From Diploptera punctata (lineage: Eukaryota; Arthropoda; Insecta; Blattodea; Blaberidae): a DNA stretch of 64,000 nucleotides. The position numbers and the translations under genes are program-made. Below are positions 22,140 to 32,715 of the stretch, one piece after another. Where the stretch lies: assembly GCA_030220185.1 (NCBI GenBank), contig JASPKZ010001598.1, positions 2,376,501 to 2,440,500 on the forward strand. Reading direction: 5' to 3'. Position 1 is the stretch's first letter. Every line of letters starts with the position of its first letter. The notes under the pieces were generated by a model. The model was given only the letters and a program-made list of their open reading frames with translations, had not been told where the DNA came from and ran no database searches.

Positions 22140-22908
22140 AATAGTAGTATATTTTATCTATTCTTTGTTCTATTCTTTTAACTGCACAATTTATCTTTTT
22201 ACCATAAGAAAAGAAAGCTTTAGTATTTATTACTTTTACATCTAATTTCTCGACCATTTCTTCGTCGTGGTATATACTTTGTATTGTATCTTATGTTCTA
22301 TATTTTTTTCAATGATTGGCTTATACAGTGCGTGCCTCTTATTTCCGAGCTATGTGATGGGAGTCTTTAAAAGATACACTCTTGTGCGTGAACTTAGATT
22401 TAGTTAACGCTTCCAATTTCAGATCACGTCTTCACAGTTTTCGGCTGGAGAACATTTCACGTCTCAAAGATTTTGTCAAGAAAAAAAAGTAGAAAGAAAT
22501 AAACCGTAAGTCATAACGGGAGGTAAAATGATTGCAAAAGGAGGGACAAAATAAAGAAGGATGCGATTCTTTCGTGCTCTGAATTCTTGGGCGTCGAATA
22601 GTTGCTAAAAATTCCACCGTTTCCATATTTTCAACAACCTTCCTCCCACCACCAGAACGAGCATTCCTCATTCGTTTAGTTGGCGTTGGCACGTGCTGTC
22701 ATAAATTCACCTCTTTATACCGAGAATATGTCTGTGGGATTTACGCAGCTCTCATACGATAATCCAATTCCGAATTACTGTTCTTCTTTTCTACAAGAAC
22801 CATAATAACATTCTCATTTCATCTTATGTGTCACCGTGATATTTATCATTTTCTCGCCATATTTCATCCCTGAAATTCTAAAGATTTGCTTTAGAATTTC
22901 TTCATTTG
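22140..22908. other. Unassigned stretch
   Basis: No element or gene recognised. A minus-strand frame at 22432-22692 shows low-complexity composition only. Confidence 0.35.
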
Positions 22909-23034
22909 TAAAGGGTCCTTCATATATTACGCAATTTTTAAAAATGCAACAATTAAGTCAAATATACATGGAAATATATATATATATGTAATAATGAGAA
23001 CATATATAAGAAAAATGAATGTTTGTACTAGACT

Positions 23035-23105
23035 TGCTCGGTGGCGTAATCGGTAGGGCACTGGGATATAAATCCAGAGTTTCGGGTTCAAGTCCCGTCC
23101 GAGCA
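23035..23105 (+). tRNA. tRNA-like sequence, unit 1 of SINE-T dimer (pseudo-tRNA)
   Basis: 71 nt. The acceptor arms pair perfectly over 7 bp (TGCTCGG with CCGAGCA). The D region 'ggcgtaatcggtagggca', anticodon arm CTGGG/TCCAG with loop ATATAAA (anticodon by position ATA), and T loop TTCAAGT follow. The T stem has one mismatch. It is embedded in a repeat, so I regard it as a SINE head, not a functional tRNA gene. Confidence 0.55.
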
Positions 23106-23321
23106 TTTATTTTTCTTATCATGTCATATTAAGCTTGCATTGGCTCAATGTCAAAAATTTAATTATAACATCGATAAAGCGTCACTGCTATAAAGTAAAA
23201 ATATTCTCTTTAATTTGCTTACTTGTGATAGGAGCTACTAGGTGGCAGTGGAGACCGAGTTCTCACTACATCTAGTAACAATGAGAATATATATAAGAAA
23301 AATGAATGTTTGTACTAGACT

Positions 23322-23380
23322 AGCTCGGTAGCGCACTGGGATATAAACCCAGAGGTCCGGGTTCAAGTCCCGTCCGAGCA
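23322..23380 (+). tRNA. tRNA-like sequence, unit 2, D arm deleted (pseudo-tRNA)
   Basis: Same as unit 1, but 12-13 bp of the D arm are lost between two short repeats ('cggt...cggt'). The acceptor pairing AGCTCGG/CCGAGCA is still near complete. It cannot fold as a normal tRNA. Confidence 0.55.
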
Positions 23381-23429
23381 TTTATTTTTCTTATCATGTC
23401 ATATATATATATATATATACATATATATG

Positions 23430-23858
23430 TAATTTTTTTGTTTTCGTCTATATCTTCTTGTATCTTGTGAGCCCATGTTTCCCTTAACAGAGATTTAGGC
23501 GCTCTCCCCGTACATGGAAAAATTTGAACCATACTAATTTAGTTACACTTGTTTTCGTATATATGCCATTTGAGTGGTCCGTGGTCAGCGTTCCGCCTCA
23601 TACTGACATCTAGGAAACAAAGGTAGTACTAGGACGAGAAAATTCAGTAAATTTTGCTTAGAGGACTTTTCACTCAGGCTTAAGTACCTTTTACGAGCCT
23701 GAAAATCTTCAGACTCGGGACCCACGGCGTAAAGTCCCTCCCGGAGGGCTTGCTCCATGGATTTTTCCATCCTAAAAAATACAATGACCCCGGCCGGGTT
23801 CGAACCAGCGACCCTCGGGACCAGAGGCAAGGAGCATAACCACTAGTCCACCGCGGCC
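23430..23858 (-). mobile_element. SINE-B, full length
   Basis: On the minus strand it starts 'ggccgcggtggactagtggt' (A-box region) and has 'ggttcgaacccggcc' (B box). The body reads 'gtgggtcccgagtctgaaga' and 'cctagatgtcagtatgaggc', and it ends around 'catgggctcacaagat'. Length ~430 bp. Open frames across it are artefacts. Confidence 0.85.
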
Positions 23859-23925
23859 TATTTTCATCTCAATACGCTCCCATTTAAGTGCGGAAAATTA
23901 CATCAGGCATACGTCCACCTCCACT

Positions 23926-24192
23926 ATGAAGTTCGTGATATCAATTCGTGGCGACTTGGAATGGTCACCCAGATATTGTGACCTTACTCCATGCGACTTC
24001 TTTTCATGGGGTTATGTGAAGTCCAAAGACTACGTGAACAAACCACAATCAGTTCTCGAACTTATGGAAGAAATTGAATGTGTCATCAACAGAGATGGCT
24101 GTGAAAGGGTCATCACGAACTTCATAGAGAGAGTAACTGCCTGCCGAGATAGTGAAGGAGGACATATATCTGATATAATTTTCCGCACTTAA
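23926..24192 (+). pseudogene. Mariner-like transposase, C-terminal fragment
   Basis: Contains WSPRYCDLTPCDFFSWGYVK, the third catalytic aspartate block of mariner-type DDE transposases (family pattern PRSPDLTPxDFFLWG). This is followed by VYVNKP-like KDYVNKPQSVLELMEEIE, VINRDG and a C-terminal ACRDSEGGHISDIIF. The first two catalytic aspartates and the N-terminal DNA-binding domain are absent. The stop is followed by 70 bp and then the terminal repeat. Transposase would cut at the terminal repeats and insert at TA, but this fragment cannot. Confidence 0.75.
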
Positions 24193-24285
24193 AAGGGAGT
24201 GTAGGTAGATGAAAATATATATTTCGATGCATTGTTCACTTAATTGTTGCATTTTTAAAAATTGCATAATATATGAATGACCCTT

Positions 24286-24348
<63 letters not shown>

Positions 24349-24350
24349 AA
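24286..24350. repeat. (AT)n-(GT)n microsatellite
   Basis: Alternating AT followed by GT at 24312-24347, directly beyond the transposon end. The same AT-then-GT order recurs beyond the duplicated end at 24842-24943. Confidence 0.9.
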
Positions 24351-24675
24351 GTCCACCGTTGTGGTCTCGAGGTAGCGTGCTGCCTTATCACGCAGCGGGC
24401 CCGGGTTCGATCCCCGGTCGGGGCAGTTTTTCTGGGTGAGGTTTTTATCGGGAGTTTTCCTCACCTATAAGACAAATGTCAGGAAAACTTTAAGGCCCAA
24501 AAGGTCCCCAAAATCATATGGCCATAATCATCATCCGTATAATTATCATCATCCTTCACTGGTGTGAAAAGCAACGGGAAGCTACCACACCTACAATTCC
24601 CTACTAAAGCTGCAAGCATAGCATGGAAATGCTATGATTGCAGTGAAAGACCTGCCCTCGGGCAGAATTACTATG
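24351..24675 (+). mobile_element. SINE-A, full length, inserted in the GT tract
   Basis: Starts 'gtccaccgttgtggtctcga', with B box 'gggttcgatccccgg', and ends 'cagaattactatg'. GT-rich sequence resumes after it ('tgtgtgtagttttgtgtgtg'), showing insertion into the microsatellite. Confidence 0.85.
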
Positions 24676-24738
24676 ATAATATGTGTGTAGTTTTGTGTGT
24701 GTGAGAAAAGAAAAAGGCCTGAACCGGGATGCATGTAG

Positions 24739-24946
<208 letters not shown>

Positions 24947-24959
24947 AGAAAAAAGGCCT

Positions 24960-25027
24960 GAACCGGGATTTGAACCCGAGACCTCTCACTTTATAAAGTT
25001 AGAGGTATCGGGTTCAAATCCCGGTTC
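24960..25027. repeat. 68-bp near-perfect palindrome of tRNA T-arm sequence
   Basis: Arms 24960-24987 and 25000-25027 pair with only two mismatches around the perfect palindrome 'actttataaagt' (24988-24999). Each arm holds a B box in opposite orientation ('gggttcaaatccc' and its complement). Confidence 0.85.
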
Positions 25028-25345
25028 ACGTGAATATTTTTATTTTCATGACATATTTGGCGTTCATTGCTAAATGTCAAAAAGAAAAAAAAACATCGGA
25101 AGAAAGAAGCGTCACTGCTATAAAGTAAATATTCTCTTTATATGCTTACTTGTTGTAGAAGCCATGAGATTGCAGGGTGACCGAAGTCCCGCCGCCTCTC
25201 ATGACAGAGAATTGTATATAAGGAAGAAAACAAATGTTTGTGCCGAGATACCTGAGTGGCGCAGTTGGTAGCGCACTAACGTATAAAATTACGAGGTCTC
25301 GGGTTTAAATTCCGGTTCAGGCGTTTATTTTATTTTTCATGTCAT
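24975..25345 (+). mobile_element. SINE-T, second dimer-like copy
   Basis: A partial tRNA-like 3' half (B box 'cgggttcaaatcccg'), the SINE-T body ('gcgtcactgctataaagtaa'), and a complete second tRNA-like unit at 25246-25321 follow the same order as 22990-23400. The sequence family differs from the first dimer by ~25%. Confidence 0.7.
25246..25321 (+). tRNA. tRNA-like unit of SINE-T (pseudo-tRNA)
   Basis: 'gagtggcgcagttggtagcg' is a textbook A box/D arm with GCGC pairing, and 'cgggtttaaattccg' is a degraded T arm. Acceptor pairing is 5 bp (CCTGA/TCAGG). The anticodon arm pairs poorly. SINE context argues against a working tRNA gene. Confidence 0.5.
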
Positions 25346-25480
25346 ATATTGGCGCTAAAAGTGCGCGTACACTTACTTCATAAACCAGTGCAACAGATGC
25401 CATCAACATATCAATTAAAAACCTGACGCTTAGCCGGCTGATGCATAACATCGTCCAATTGCGTCAATAATTGTACTTGG
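25346..25480 (+). repeat. Transposon K end fragment
   Basis: Inverted match of 45730-45870: 'ggctgatgcataacatcg' and 'gtgcaacagatgccatcaa' are shared. It carries one terminal repeat only, ending 'cgtccaatt'. Confidence 0.6.
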
Positions 25481-26400
25481 AATTAACTGATAAATAATGT
25501 AAATAAAAAAAGAAAGTCAATTTACTCCCTTATATCCTTAGGCTGGGTTCAAGGACACTGAAGTTCCCTACCTCAAATTGTTCAGTGGAGCACCCCAAAG
25601 TTTGGTTTAGTCGACCAGGGGTAGCATCAGCTTTCACGCCTAAACTTGGGACAGTTCATGAATGAAGGACATCTGTAGCAGTGATAATGATTCGAATAAA
25701 TGTATTTATAGGAAGGGCAGCTCGATTATCTACATCTAATAATCGAAAATTCATTACTTCTCTTTCGTTTTGTGGAATTATGTATGAATCAAATTCTACT
25801 TTTATGAAGTCTGAATACTCATAGCTTCATGTTTAATTTTTGCACACTCTGTATTACAGGAAAATAGTATGCGAATGTTGTATTTTACCAGAGTACTTCC
25901 AATATCATAGAGATGAACATTTACTCAGTGTAAGATAAAATAATAATAATGAAAAAAGATTCTAAGGACGGATGGAAAAATCAATGATTTCCAAGGAAGT
26001 GTTTTGATGACAAAGCATTTTTCAAGGACGTTCCAATGTGACTCAAAGTAATGAAAGAACAGCAGAAGATAAGGAAGTTGATAGAGGAAATGAATGCATT
26101 TAGCAGATCCTGAGATATCAAATTATTGTGGGGGCATAAAAAGCTTACAGATAATTAAACCAATTTATTAAACAAGAACCAAGAAGTAACTAACTTAATT
26201 TGATTCAACAATTAGTAGTGAACTTTGAACTGACAAATTAGAAACGCGAAATGAAGTCGCCAGACCACTTCACTTCTCTGCAAGTTGTTAGTAGTCTATC
26301 AGCCGTAATAGGCGTGCTTGATTAGCTCCAAGCACCGTCCAAAAATTATCAGACCTCTTTCCTTTGTTCAATGCAATTTAGGGACATTTCAAGATGTGGG
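25481..26400. other. Unassigned stretch
   Basis: No gene or repeat family recognised by eye over ~0.9 kb. Confidence 0.35.
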
Positions 26401-26404
26401 AGAG

Positions 26405-26640
26405 CTAACGAGTTTTAAGGGCGGTGATGGGTGAAATTTATATTTTTTACAATTTTTAAGCTACATACTAGATTGTTTGTACACACATTCGTGTCATAAT
26501 AGGTAATATTATATTAAAGTTTCATCCTTCTAGGCTTAAAGGTTTTTGAGTTATTGAAGAAAATCCATTTACAAATTTGCATTTTAAAACTTTTAATAAG
26601 TTCCATAATTTTTTAGTAATTTTTTTTAAATTTTTTCTAC
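26405..26640 (+). repeat. Repeat M, copy 2
   Basis: Same order of blocks as 18165-18440: 'gtgatgggtgaaattt', 'cataataggtaat', 'gagttattga', 'ccataattttttagtaa'. Confidence 0.6.
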
Positions 26641-26702
26641 ACGACCACTGACTTATTTAGAACAACACTGTGCATTAAATCTTCTATATCATTATAATAA
26701 AG

Positions 26703-27007
26703 TAAAAGTAAAGTGATCCCACAACAGACCCGGAGGCCCTTGGGGTAGTAGGAGGTTAAGGCTCCCACTTTTTCTAGACAATCGGCACTTGATGTCAGCC
26801 GGGTTGTCAGCCCTGCGTGACGGCCGCCTTTACCCCCAGAACAGGCGTCTGGTACTCATTTCCGTTAGAGGCTGAGTCGACACCAGGGCCATAGTGCCGC
26901 CAGAGGGTTTGGGTCAGTTTAAAAATCCTGACCCCAACGGGACTTGAACCCTCGACCCTCCGGCTTGTAGCTCAGTGCCTTAACCACTACGCTACGGCGT
27001 GCCCCCC
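26703..27007 (-). mobile_element. SINE-C with 15-bp target-site duplication
   Basis: Full-length minus-strand SINE-C. 'atcattataataaag' occurs at 26688-26702 and again at 27008-27022, a perfect 15-bp duplication that proves retroposition as a unit. A box 'cgtagcgtagtgg' and B box 'gggttcaagtcc' are intact. Confidence 0.95.
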
Positions 27008-27022
27008 ATCATTATAATAAAG

Positions 27023-27615
27023 GAAGAAAAATATATATAGATCCTCTGCATATGAATTTTTTTTAAAAATTACTACAAATATTTTATTTTTTATTTAAAA
27101 AACTATCAACGTTGTTTAAAAATCCATGCATAGAATTGTTAGCCATAGTGTGTGGGACACGCAGTTAAAATTTCGTGCTTCTATCATTACATTTGTCAAT
27201 GCTACTTTGATTTGAATGCGTTGAAATGCAATGGAAATAAAAGTGTGGAAAAGCCAATTTGAAAGTTTGCATGCAATTAAATTAGAATGTAGCATACATG
27301 CCCACAGCCATTAGGGAGACTTACATGCGCCATAAGACACTCAAACTTCAACGTATACTTTAACGTACGTAGTATTTTTTAATACAAAAAGCAAAACAAA
27401 AAATGCTAAATTTGACTGAAAATGTAAAAAAAATTCACCAATCACCCCCCCCCTTAAAATTTCTCAGCAAACCTATTTTTTGTCCGATTGTGTTGGTTTA
27501 CTGGATCCGTATATGCCTTTTATTAATTGAATTGTACTCGTATATATCCCGATTCGTAGTGGGCAACAAAAATGAGGGGGTTCCAACGCCACCTACATAC
27601 ATTAAAAATAATATT
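27023..27615. other. Unassigned AT-rich stretch
   Basis: Nothing recognised. A 98-codon frame at 27403-27699 contains C-run and A-run segments and runs into the LINE-E relic on the other strand, so I do not call it a gene. Confidence 0.35.
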
Positions 27616-27619
27616 TTTC

Positions 27620-27850
27620 TTTTATCAGGAATATTCCACAATACAGTATTTGTCCTTCAACCCAAAGTGATTTGTCGCCAGAGTTTCCTGTCTAAATAAT
27701 CTTCTAACCTCAAATATGTAGTTTCCATACTTCTCCTCACTTCATCCATCCAACGTTCTCTATATCTGCCTCTTCCACTTCTTCCATTAGCTTTCCAATC
27801 ACGGATCTTCTTTGTTATTCTATCTTCTTCCATTCTTTTAGGTGCCCATA
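27620..27850 (-). pseudogene. LINE-E C-terminal relic
   Basis: Minus strand gives KKIRDWKANGRSGRGR, RWMDEVRRSMETTYLRLEDY and DRKLWRQ. This is the common LINE C-terminal pattern of 'GRPRKRWxDEVxxD' followed by 'DRxxWR'. The 3' end shares 'aggaatattccacaatacag' with the sister copy at 37135. Confidence 0.7.
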
Positions 27851-28074
27851 TCATTTCAAATGTTGCAAAAATAATAAATAAAATACGAAAAAAAACACAC
27901 AATGCATTGTTGCAATATGCGAATAATTCCCTGAGAGAAATATATATGTTGATTTTTTCCAAAAAAAAGAAGTGAAAAATGCCTTAAAATGAAGTGAGAA
28001 GTTGGGCTCAAAGTAATCTAAAATCACCATATTCGCAATGTAAAATATCTGTTAGTCATTGCTTAGAGAGTGTA

Positions 28075-28850
28075 GTCAAGTTATCATAAGTAATGCCAGG
28101 AGAGATTTCCAATTTATCCATAAATTCACGATTCACCAAGTGAGGACTGAATTTATCTAGAGAATTTGGAAATCAAGAGTGGCATTTGTTACGACTATTT
28201 AACGAATAAAATTAAGCTGTTTACTCACAAACCATTAATTAACTATAGTTATTTTAAAATATTTATATATTTAATGTAAACGGCGATGTTTGAAAACAAA
28301 TGAGAAACGATTGGTACGCTTCATTTCCTTCCTTTGTTCATCACTGCAACTAGATCATAATATTGTTTATTGCCAAAGGAACGCAATATTGTAAGAATGC
28401 ACCCTAGTGGAGAAATTTATAACCAACGTTATAGGTATTAATTAATTTTATGTCCTATGATGTAAATAGGCCTATGCCAATTATATTTCTCTGCAACGTC
28501 ATTATCTGGAAAATAATTAGTTTAAGAAAGTGCAACAGTGTTTTGTTTTTGTGGTATAATCAATTGTTACAAATGTTTTTATATTATCTATCGCATTCGC
28601 TTTCTGCTGACATTCATGCAGTATATATACAATCTGGTAGCCGTATTTCTTGGAGGGTCAGTCACTGCAAAATAATGCTATGACCTATTCAGAATGGTAA
28701 AAAGGAGGCGCTTTCTTTATTATGATAAACTTTAGTTGGTAAATTTTAGGCTAAACACGACTGTGATTGGTTGTAAATAAAAAGTAATTGAAATGTGATT
28801 GGTCATTGGCTCCCATTTGGGGCATGAGGTAAATAGTCACAAAATTCCGC
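28075..28850 (+). repeat. Repeat H, near full length
   Basis: Runs from 'ttatcataagtaatgcc' through 'aatgtaaacggcgatgtttg' and 'gcaccctagtggagaaat' to 'cccatttggggcatgaggta'. It is co-linear with 42330-43080. No coding region, no obvious terminal inverted repeats, so its class is unknown. Confidence 0.8.
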
Positions 28851-29084
28851 TACGAAGCAAGTGAACTCCGAACTAATCTGGTTTACTACCTCGCTCATTT
28901 TCTCATCCTAGCTTGTCCAAACTAACACTAACTTGCCCATCTAACACTACAAATTTTCCTATTTTCTCACCCTAACTTGCCCACTAATATAGATCATAGA
29001 ATCTCCATCATCGCAAATATCCAGATTAGAAAAAAATATAAACTTTGTAATTGGGAAAATTATAAAAGTAGAAAGAAATGTGTT

Positions 29085-29300
29085 TCAGACAATTGAAGAC
29101 GACGATTATGAAGGAGTACGGAATCTCAAGAGGATGCCTCTGATACACCGTAATTCCTAATAAGATCTTGGAATAGAGAATCGATGGGAAAAGAAGAAGG
29201 GGAAGACCTAAATGGAGTTGGATGGAGTAAGAAGAAGTATAGGTGAATTGGGATTTACAGATGACGATGTTCAGGATCACTAGAAATGGAGAAGGATAAT
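29085..29300 (+). pseudogene. LINE-F C-terminal relic
   Basis: Broken frames give KILEYRIDGKRRRGRPKWSW, then WDLQMTMF, matching the pattern 'GKRRRGRPxxRWxDxVxxDL..LG..DDVQDR..WRR'. Frameshifts and a stop ('ggagtaagaag') inactivate it. Confidence 0.6.
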
Positions 29301-29399
29301 TTTTTGAGGATGACGGAAAACCATTGCATTGTCGATAAATTCCTAAATAAAAAAAAAACAAGGGAACTGCCAATAATTGCATGCAGGAACCTACTTGTG

Positions 29400-29735
29400 A
29401 TTACTTCCAAGAGAAGCGTTGTGACGTACCTGCAGTTTTTAACTGCAAGGCACTAAAATCCAGAGCCAAATCTCTCATTTAAACTATAGGGAAGTAATAC
29501 AACTCTCGAATTGGTAGATTGGATAACTCTCGCTACCTGCCGTGCGCGCCGCGTCCCTAATCACGCCACTCCGCTCGTACTCAAGCAGGGAGTCCATCTG
29601 CTCCATACAGTGGGTTTCCATTGCTGCATTCTGGCTTTGATTTCTGTACCTTGCAGTTAAAAACGGAACATTTTTCTGACACGGCCTTAGTACATCGCAA
29701 CGCTTATCTGAAATAAATTTCAAGGTAGGTTTCTT
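29400..29735. repeat. Element O with partial inverted ends
   Basis: The left 'gagaagcgttgtgacgtac' and the right 'gtacatcgcaacgcttat' are inverted relative to each other. 'gcagtttttaactgcaagg' on the left and 'ccttgcagttaaaaacgg' on the right are also inverted. The left portion recurs, split by a LINE, at 20590-21715. Confidence 0.5.
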
Positions 29736-29769
29736 CATGTAATGTCCTGCGCCACTATCGAGTTGTTAA

Positions 29770-30065
29770 GACAAGATGCTTTGATGCAGAGCTACGGGAC
29801 TTGCGCAAGTTCGGGTCCCCATGGGGAAATATATTTTCTCATGGATTTTCGGCCAGTATGGGACCTTGCCCACCCAGCATCGTGAGGAATTTGGGTAGCT
29901 GTAATAAGCAATAGCTCCAGGTTGAGAAAACCATGTATAACGGCTGAGGATCCAACATGGTGAACACATATTCATCCCTACACTGGGTAGATGATCGTCT
30001 GCCTCTGTGATTAACACATGTGGTGGTGAGACCAGCAACCGGCTGGTAGGAAAAGACCCTTCTAG
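29770..30065 (+). mobile_element. SINE-D, diverged
   Basis: Plus strand carries 'gctacgggacttgcgc', 'aagttcgggtccccatgggg' (B box region), 'ctcatggattttcggccagt' and 'cacatgtggtggtgag'. Compared with the copy at 33099-33454, the first part of the tRNA-like head is missing. Confidence 0.75.
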
Positions 30066-30069
30066 ACCT

Positions 30070-30900
30070 GTCGCGCCATTGAGTTTTAGTTCGGCATGCA
30101 ATGGTTGACAGTGCCTTTGTCAGTTCTGTTATAATCTATATTTAAATCCCATGGAAGATATCTTCCACTAACGTGCAGGCATAAATTTACATAAGGAATG
30201 AAATAAAACGACAGCTGAAAATATGAACAAAGTACTAAATACAAAAAAGTGAGTTTTTGTCCCGATGACAACTGGCTAACAGCTAGTTATGGAACATGAC
30301 TTACAAATTCCAGAGCTGATTAGATGTAACACTAAGCATGGGTGCAGCAAAGTGTTTTTATAAAACAAATTTAAAATTATATTTAAAGCAAACAGAAGAG
30401 TTTGAAGGAAAATAAGACATTTCAACTTGCTTAATGCCTTGTCTTACAGACCAGACCTCAGCTCAAAGACAAAAAGAACATAACTTGGAAGAAACTGTAA
30501 CATGGATGCTGGATATAAATCACACACGTTGGCTGCTAACAATTAAGTTATTATAATATATCAGAATTAAACAATAGAAGTCTCTGCTATTTATTTCCAT
30601 CTGCTGACAGAAATTAATTCAGTTTGGTGCAAGAGGCGGAGAGTACGTGAAATAGTTACACCCAACAAGGATTCAAGTCCCAATTCATCATCAAAACAAA
30701 AGACACATTTTCACCCTAATATTTTTAGCAACAAAAAAAACTTTTATAAGAACAAATAAAGTCATAATATAGTAGTCAGTTAATATTTTATTCAAGGACG
30801 AACTTCAAGAACCCATGTCTTTAGCATCGATATTAAAAACTGTGCAAAAAATGATGGACAAATTTTAATCAGAGGTCTCTTTTATAACTCTTTTTTTTTG
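30070..30900. other. Unassigned stretch
   Basis: No element or gene recognised over ~0.8 kb. Confidence 0.35.
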
Positions 30901-30904
30901 TATT

Positions 30905-31308
30905 GTATTGTAAGCCTATGTTTTCCCTTTACAGAGATTTAGGCGCTCTCCCCTTACAGGGAAGAATTTGAACCATAATAATTTAGTTACACTTGTTTTC
31001 GTATAGATGTCATTTTTGAGTGGTCCGTGGTCAGCGTTCCGCCTCATATTGACATCTAGGAAACCAAGGTAGTACTAGGACGGGATATTTCGGTAAATTT
31101 TGCTTAGAGGCCTCTTCATTCAGGCTTAAGGATTTTTTACGAGCCTGAAAATCTTCAGACTCGGGACCCACGGCTTAAAGTCCCTCCCGGAGGACTTGCT
31201 CCTTGGATTTTTCCGTCCTAAAAAATCCATCGACCCCGGCCGGGTTTGAACCCGCGACCCTCGGGACCAGAGGCAAGGAGCATAACCACTAGTCCACCGC
31301 GGTCGACT
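30905..31308 (-). mobile_element. SINE-B, full length
   Basis: Minus strand from 'accgcggtggactagtggtt' at 31308 to 'ggaaaacataggcttacaat' at 30905. B box 'gggttcaaacccggcc' intact. A T run at 31312-31321 sits just outside the 5' end. Confidence 0.85.
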
Positions 31309-31364
31309 CTCTTTTTTTTTTACGTACCGTAAATTTACGAACGTTTCTTTCATTTAGAAGCGAG

Positions 31365-32508
31365 ATATGTTTAGTATGTTTACGCCCTATCAAATATTAA
31401 ATGTTTTAATGTATGCTGACGATGTGGTTATTATTCAAGAAAATGAAAATAATTTGCAGTACTCCTTACATCAATTAAATCAGTTATGCCAAGAATATAA
31501 TTTTAAAATATCAAAGCAAAAAACGAAAATAATGGCATTTTGGGGAAGTGAACATATAAGATCAAAAATCATAATAGACAACAAACCTCTGGAACAAGTA
31601 ACAAATTTTAATTATTTGGGTTGTAATTTTACTATAAACACAAAAACTGAAAGGGACGTAAATGTGAAACTGTCAAGATTTCAAATGATATGTGGAACTA
31701 TAATAAAACATTAAAGAACAAAAGTCCACCGCTGTGGTCTCGAGGTAGCGTGCTGCCTTGTCACGCAGCGGGCCCGGGTTCGATCCACGCTCGGGGCAGT
31801 TTTCCTGGGTGAGGTTTTTAGCGGGGTTTTTCCTCACCTGTAAGACAAATGTCAGGAAAACTTTAAGGCCCAAACGGTCCCCGAAATCATATGGCCATCA
31901 TCCTTATCATTATCATCCTTACCATTATCATTATCACCATCATCCTTCACCGGTGTGGAAAGCAACGGGAAGCTACCACACCTACACAATTCCCTATTAA
32001 AGCTGCAAGCATAGCATGAAAATGCTATGATTGCAGTGAAGGACCTGCCTTCGGGCAGAATTACTATGGATGGAAAGAACAAAACAAGATGAGATACTAA
32101 ATTGATGTTTTATAAAACATTGGCAGTTCCTGCATTACTTTATGGGAGCGAAACTTGGGTAATGACCAAACAATTACAAAGTAGAACACAAAATGTAGAA
32201 ATGAACTTCCTTAGAAGAACAAAAGGCTGCACAAGAATGGATCGGTTAAAGAATGAAGATATAAGAACAGGGTTAAATATATATCCATTAAATGATAAAA
32301 TCAAAGGAAATAGAGAGAAAAATGGGTTAGACATGCAGAAAGATTAAACGCATCAAGATTACCAAAAGCAGCATTTAACTACAAACTAAGAGGTTCAAGG
32401 AATGTAGGAAGGCCAGTGAAAAGATGGACAGAACAACTGAGAGGCGGAACAGGCATTTTCCCTAGCCCGTGAAGTGAAGAAGAGGAAAAAAAGAAGAAGA
32501 AGAATAAG
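31365..32508 (+). pseudogene. LINE-B reverse transcriptase, split by SINE-A
   Basis: Before the SINE: YADDVVIIQENENNLQYSLH (catalytic YADD intact), then ISKQKTKIMAF, LEQVTNFNYLGCNFTI and MICGT. After it: FYKTLAVPALLYGSETWVMT, MNFLRRTKGCTRMDR, then in a shifted frame the GRPVKRWTEQL block, and 'gaggcggaacaggcatttt' followed by a (GAA)n tail. The two halves are continuous except for SINE-A and its 11-bp target duplication. A frameshift near 32335 separates the last block. RT motifs upstream of YADD are absent (5' truncation). Confidence 0.85.
31724..32073 (+). mobile_element. SINE-A with 11-bp target-site duplication (defines family ends)
   Basis: 'aaagaacaaaa' at 31713-31723 is repeated exactly at 32074-32084. 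SINE-A is thus 350 bp: A box in 'gtggtctcgaggtagcgtgc', B box 'gggttcgatccacgc', body, (ATC/CCTT)n region, and 3' end 'cagaattactatggatgg'. Confidence 0.95.
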
Positions 32509-32534
32509 GAATAACCGATCCAGCCTCCTGAATT

Positions 32535-32715
32535 GAAACCGTTAACGATAAGGCATTGCACCATATTATGTTAGGCCTAAACTTCAACTGGTTCGAGTCT
32601 CTATGGGGGGAAAAATTTTCTCATGGGATTTCGGCCAGTATGAGACAGGTGCCCACCCAGAATCGTGAGGCATTTGGGTAGCTACAATAAGTAGCGGCTC
32701 CAATATTCGAGGAAT
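32535..32715 (+). mobile_element. SINE-D fragment
   Basis: 'ctggttcgagtctctatggg' (B box), 'tctcatgggatttcggccag' and 'cccagaatcgtgaggcattt' match SINE-D. It is truncated after 'agcggctcca'. Confidence 0.7.

Larger units (their letters stand above)
22990..23400 (+). mobile_element. SINE-T dimer: tRNA-like, body, tRNA-like
   Basis: Two copies of a ~110-bp block ('aatgagaa.atatataagaaa' leader, tRNA-like, 'catttatttttcttatcatg') begin 287 bp apart (22994 and 23281). Between them lies a ~150-bp body holding 'gcgtcactgctataaagtaa'. The same body and block order recurs at 24975-25345, so it is a structured element, not a chance duplication. Confidence 0.75.
22911..24285. mobile_element. Inverted-dimer DNA transposon (two 3' ends head to head)
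   Basis: TA at 22909-22910 and 24286-24287 flanks inverted ends. The left reads 'aagggtccttcatatattac' and the right, reversed, 'aagggtcattcatatattat', continuing through 'gcaatttttaaaaatgcaac' for ~50 bp. Further in, 23866-23925 is an inverted copy of 24150-24212, which includes the end of the transposase frame. Both halves are therefore the same (3') end of one transposon. The left half has been opened by tRNA-like SINE-T copies (22986-23400) and SINE-B (23430-23858). Confidence 0.75.

Noticed and set aside
23035..23105. A functional tRNA gene
   Set aside because: The acceptor stem is perfect, but the sequence is part of a dimeric repeat, the T stem has a mismatch, and a sister unit lacks the D arm.
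27403..27699. 98-codon plus-strand frame as a possible gene
   Set aside because: It contains homopolymer runs, no recognisable motif, and its end overlaps the LINE-E relic on the other strand.
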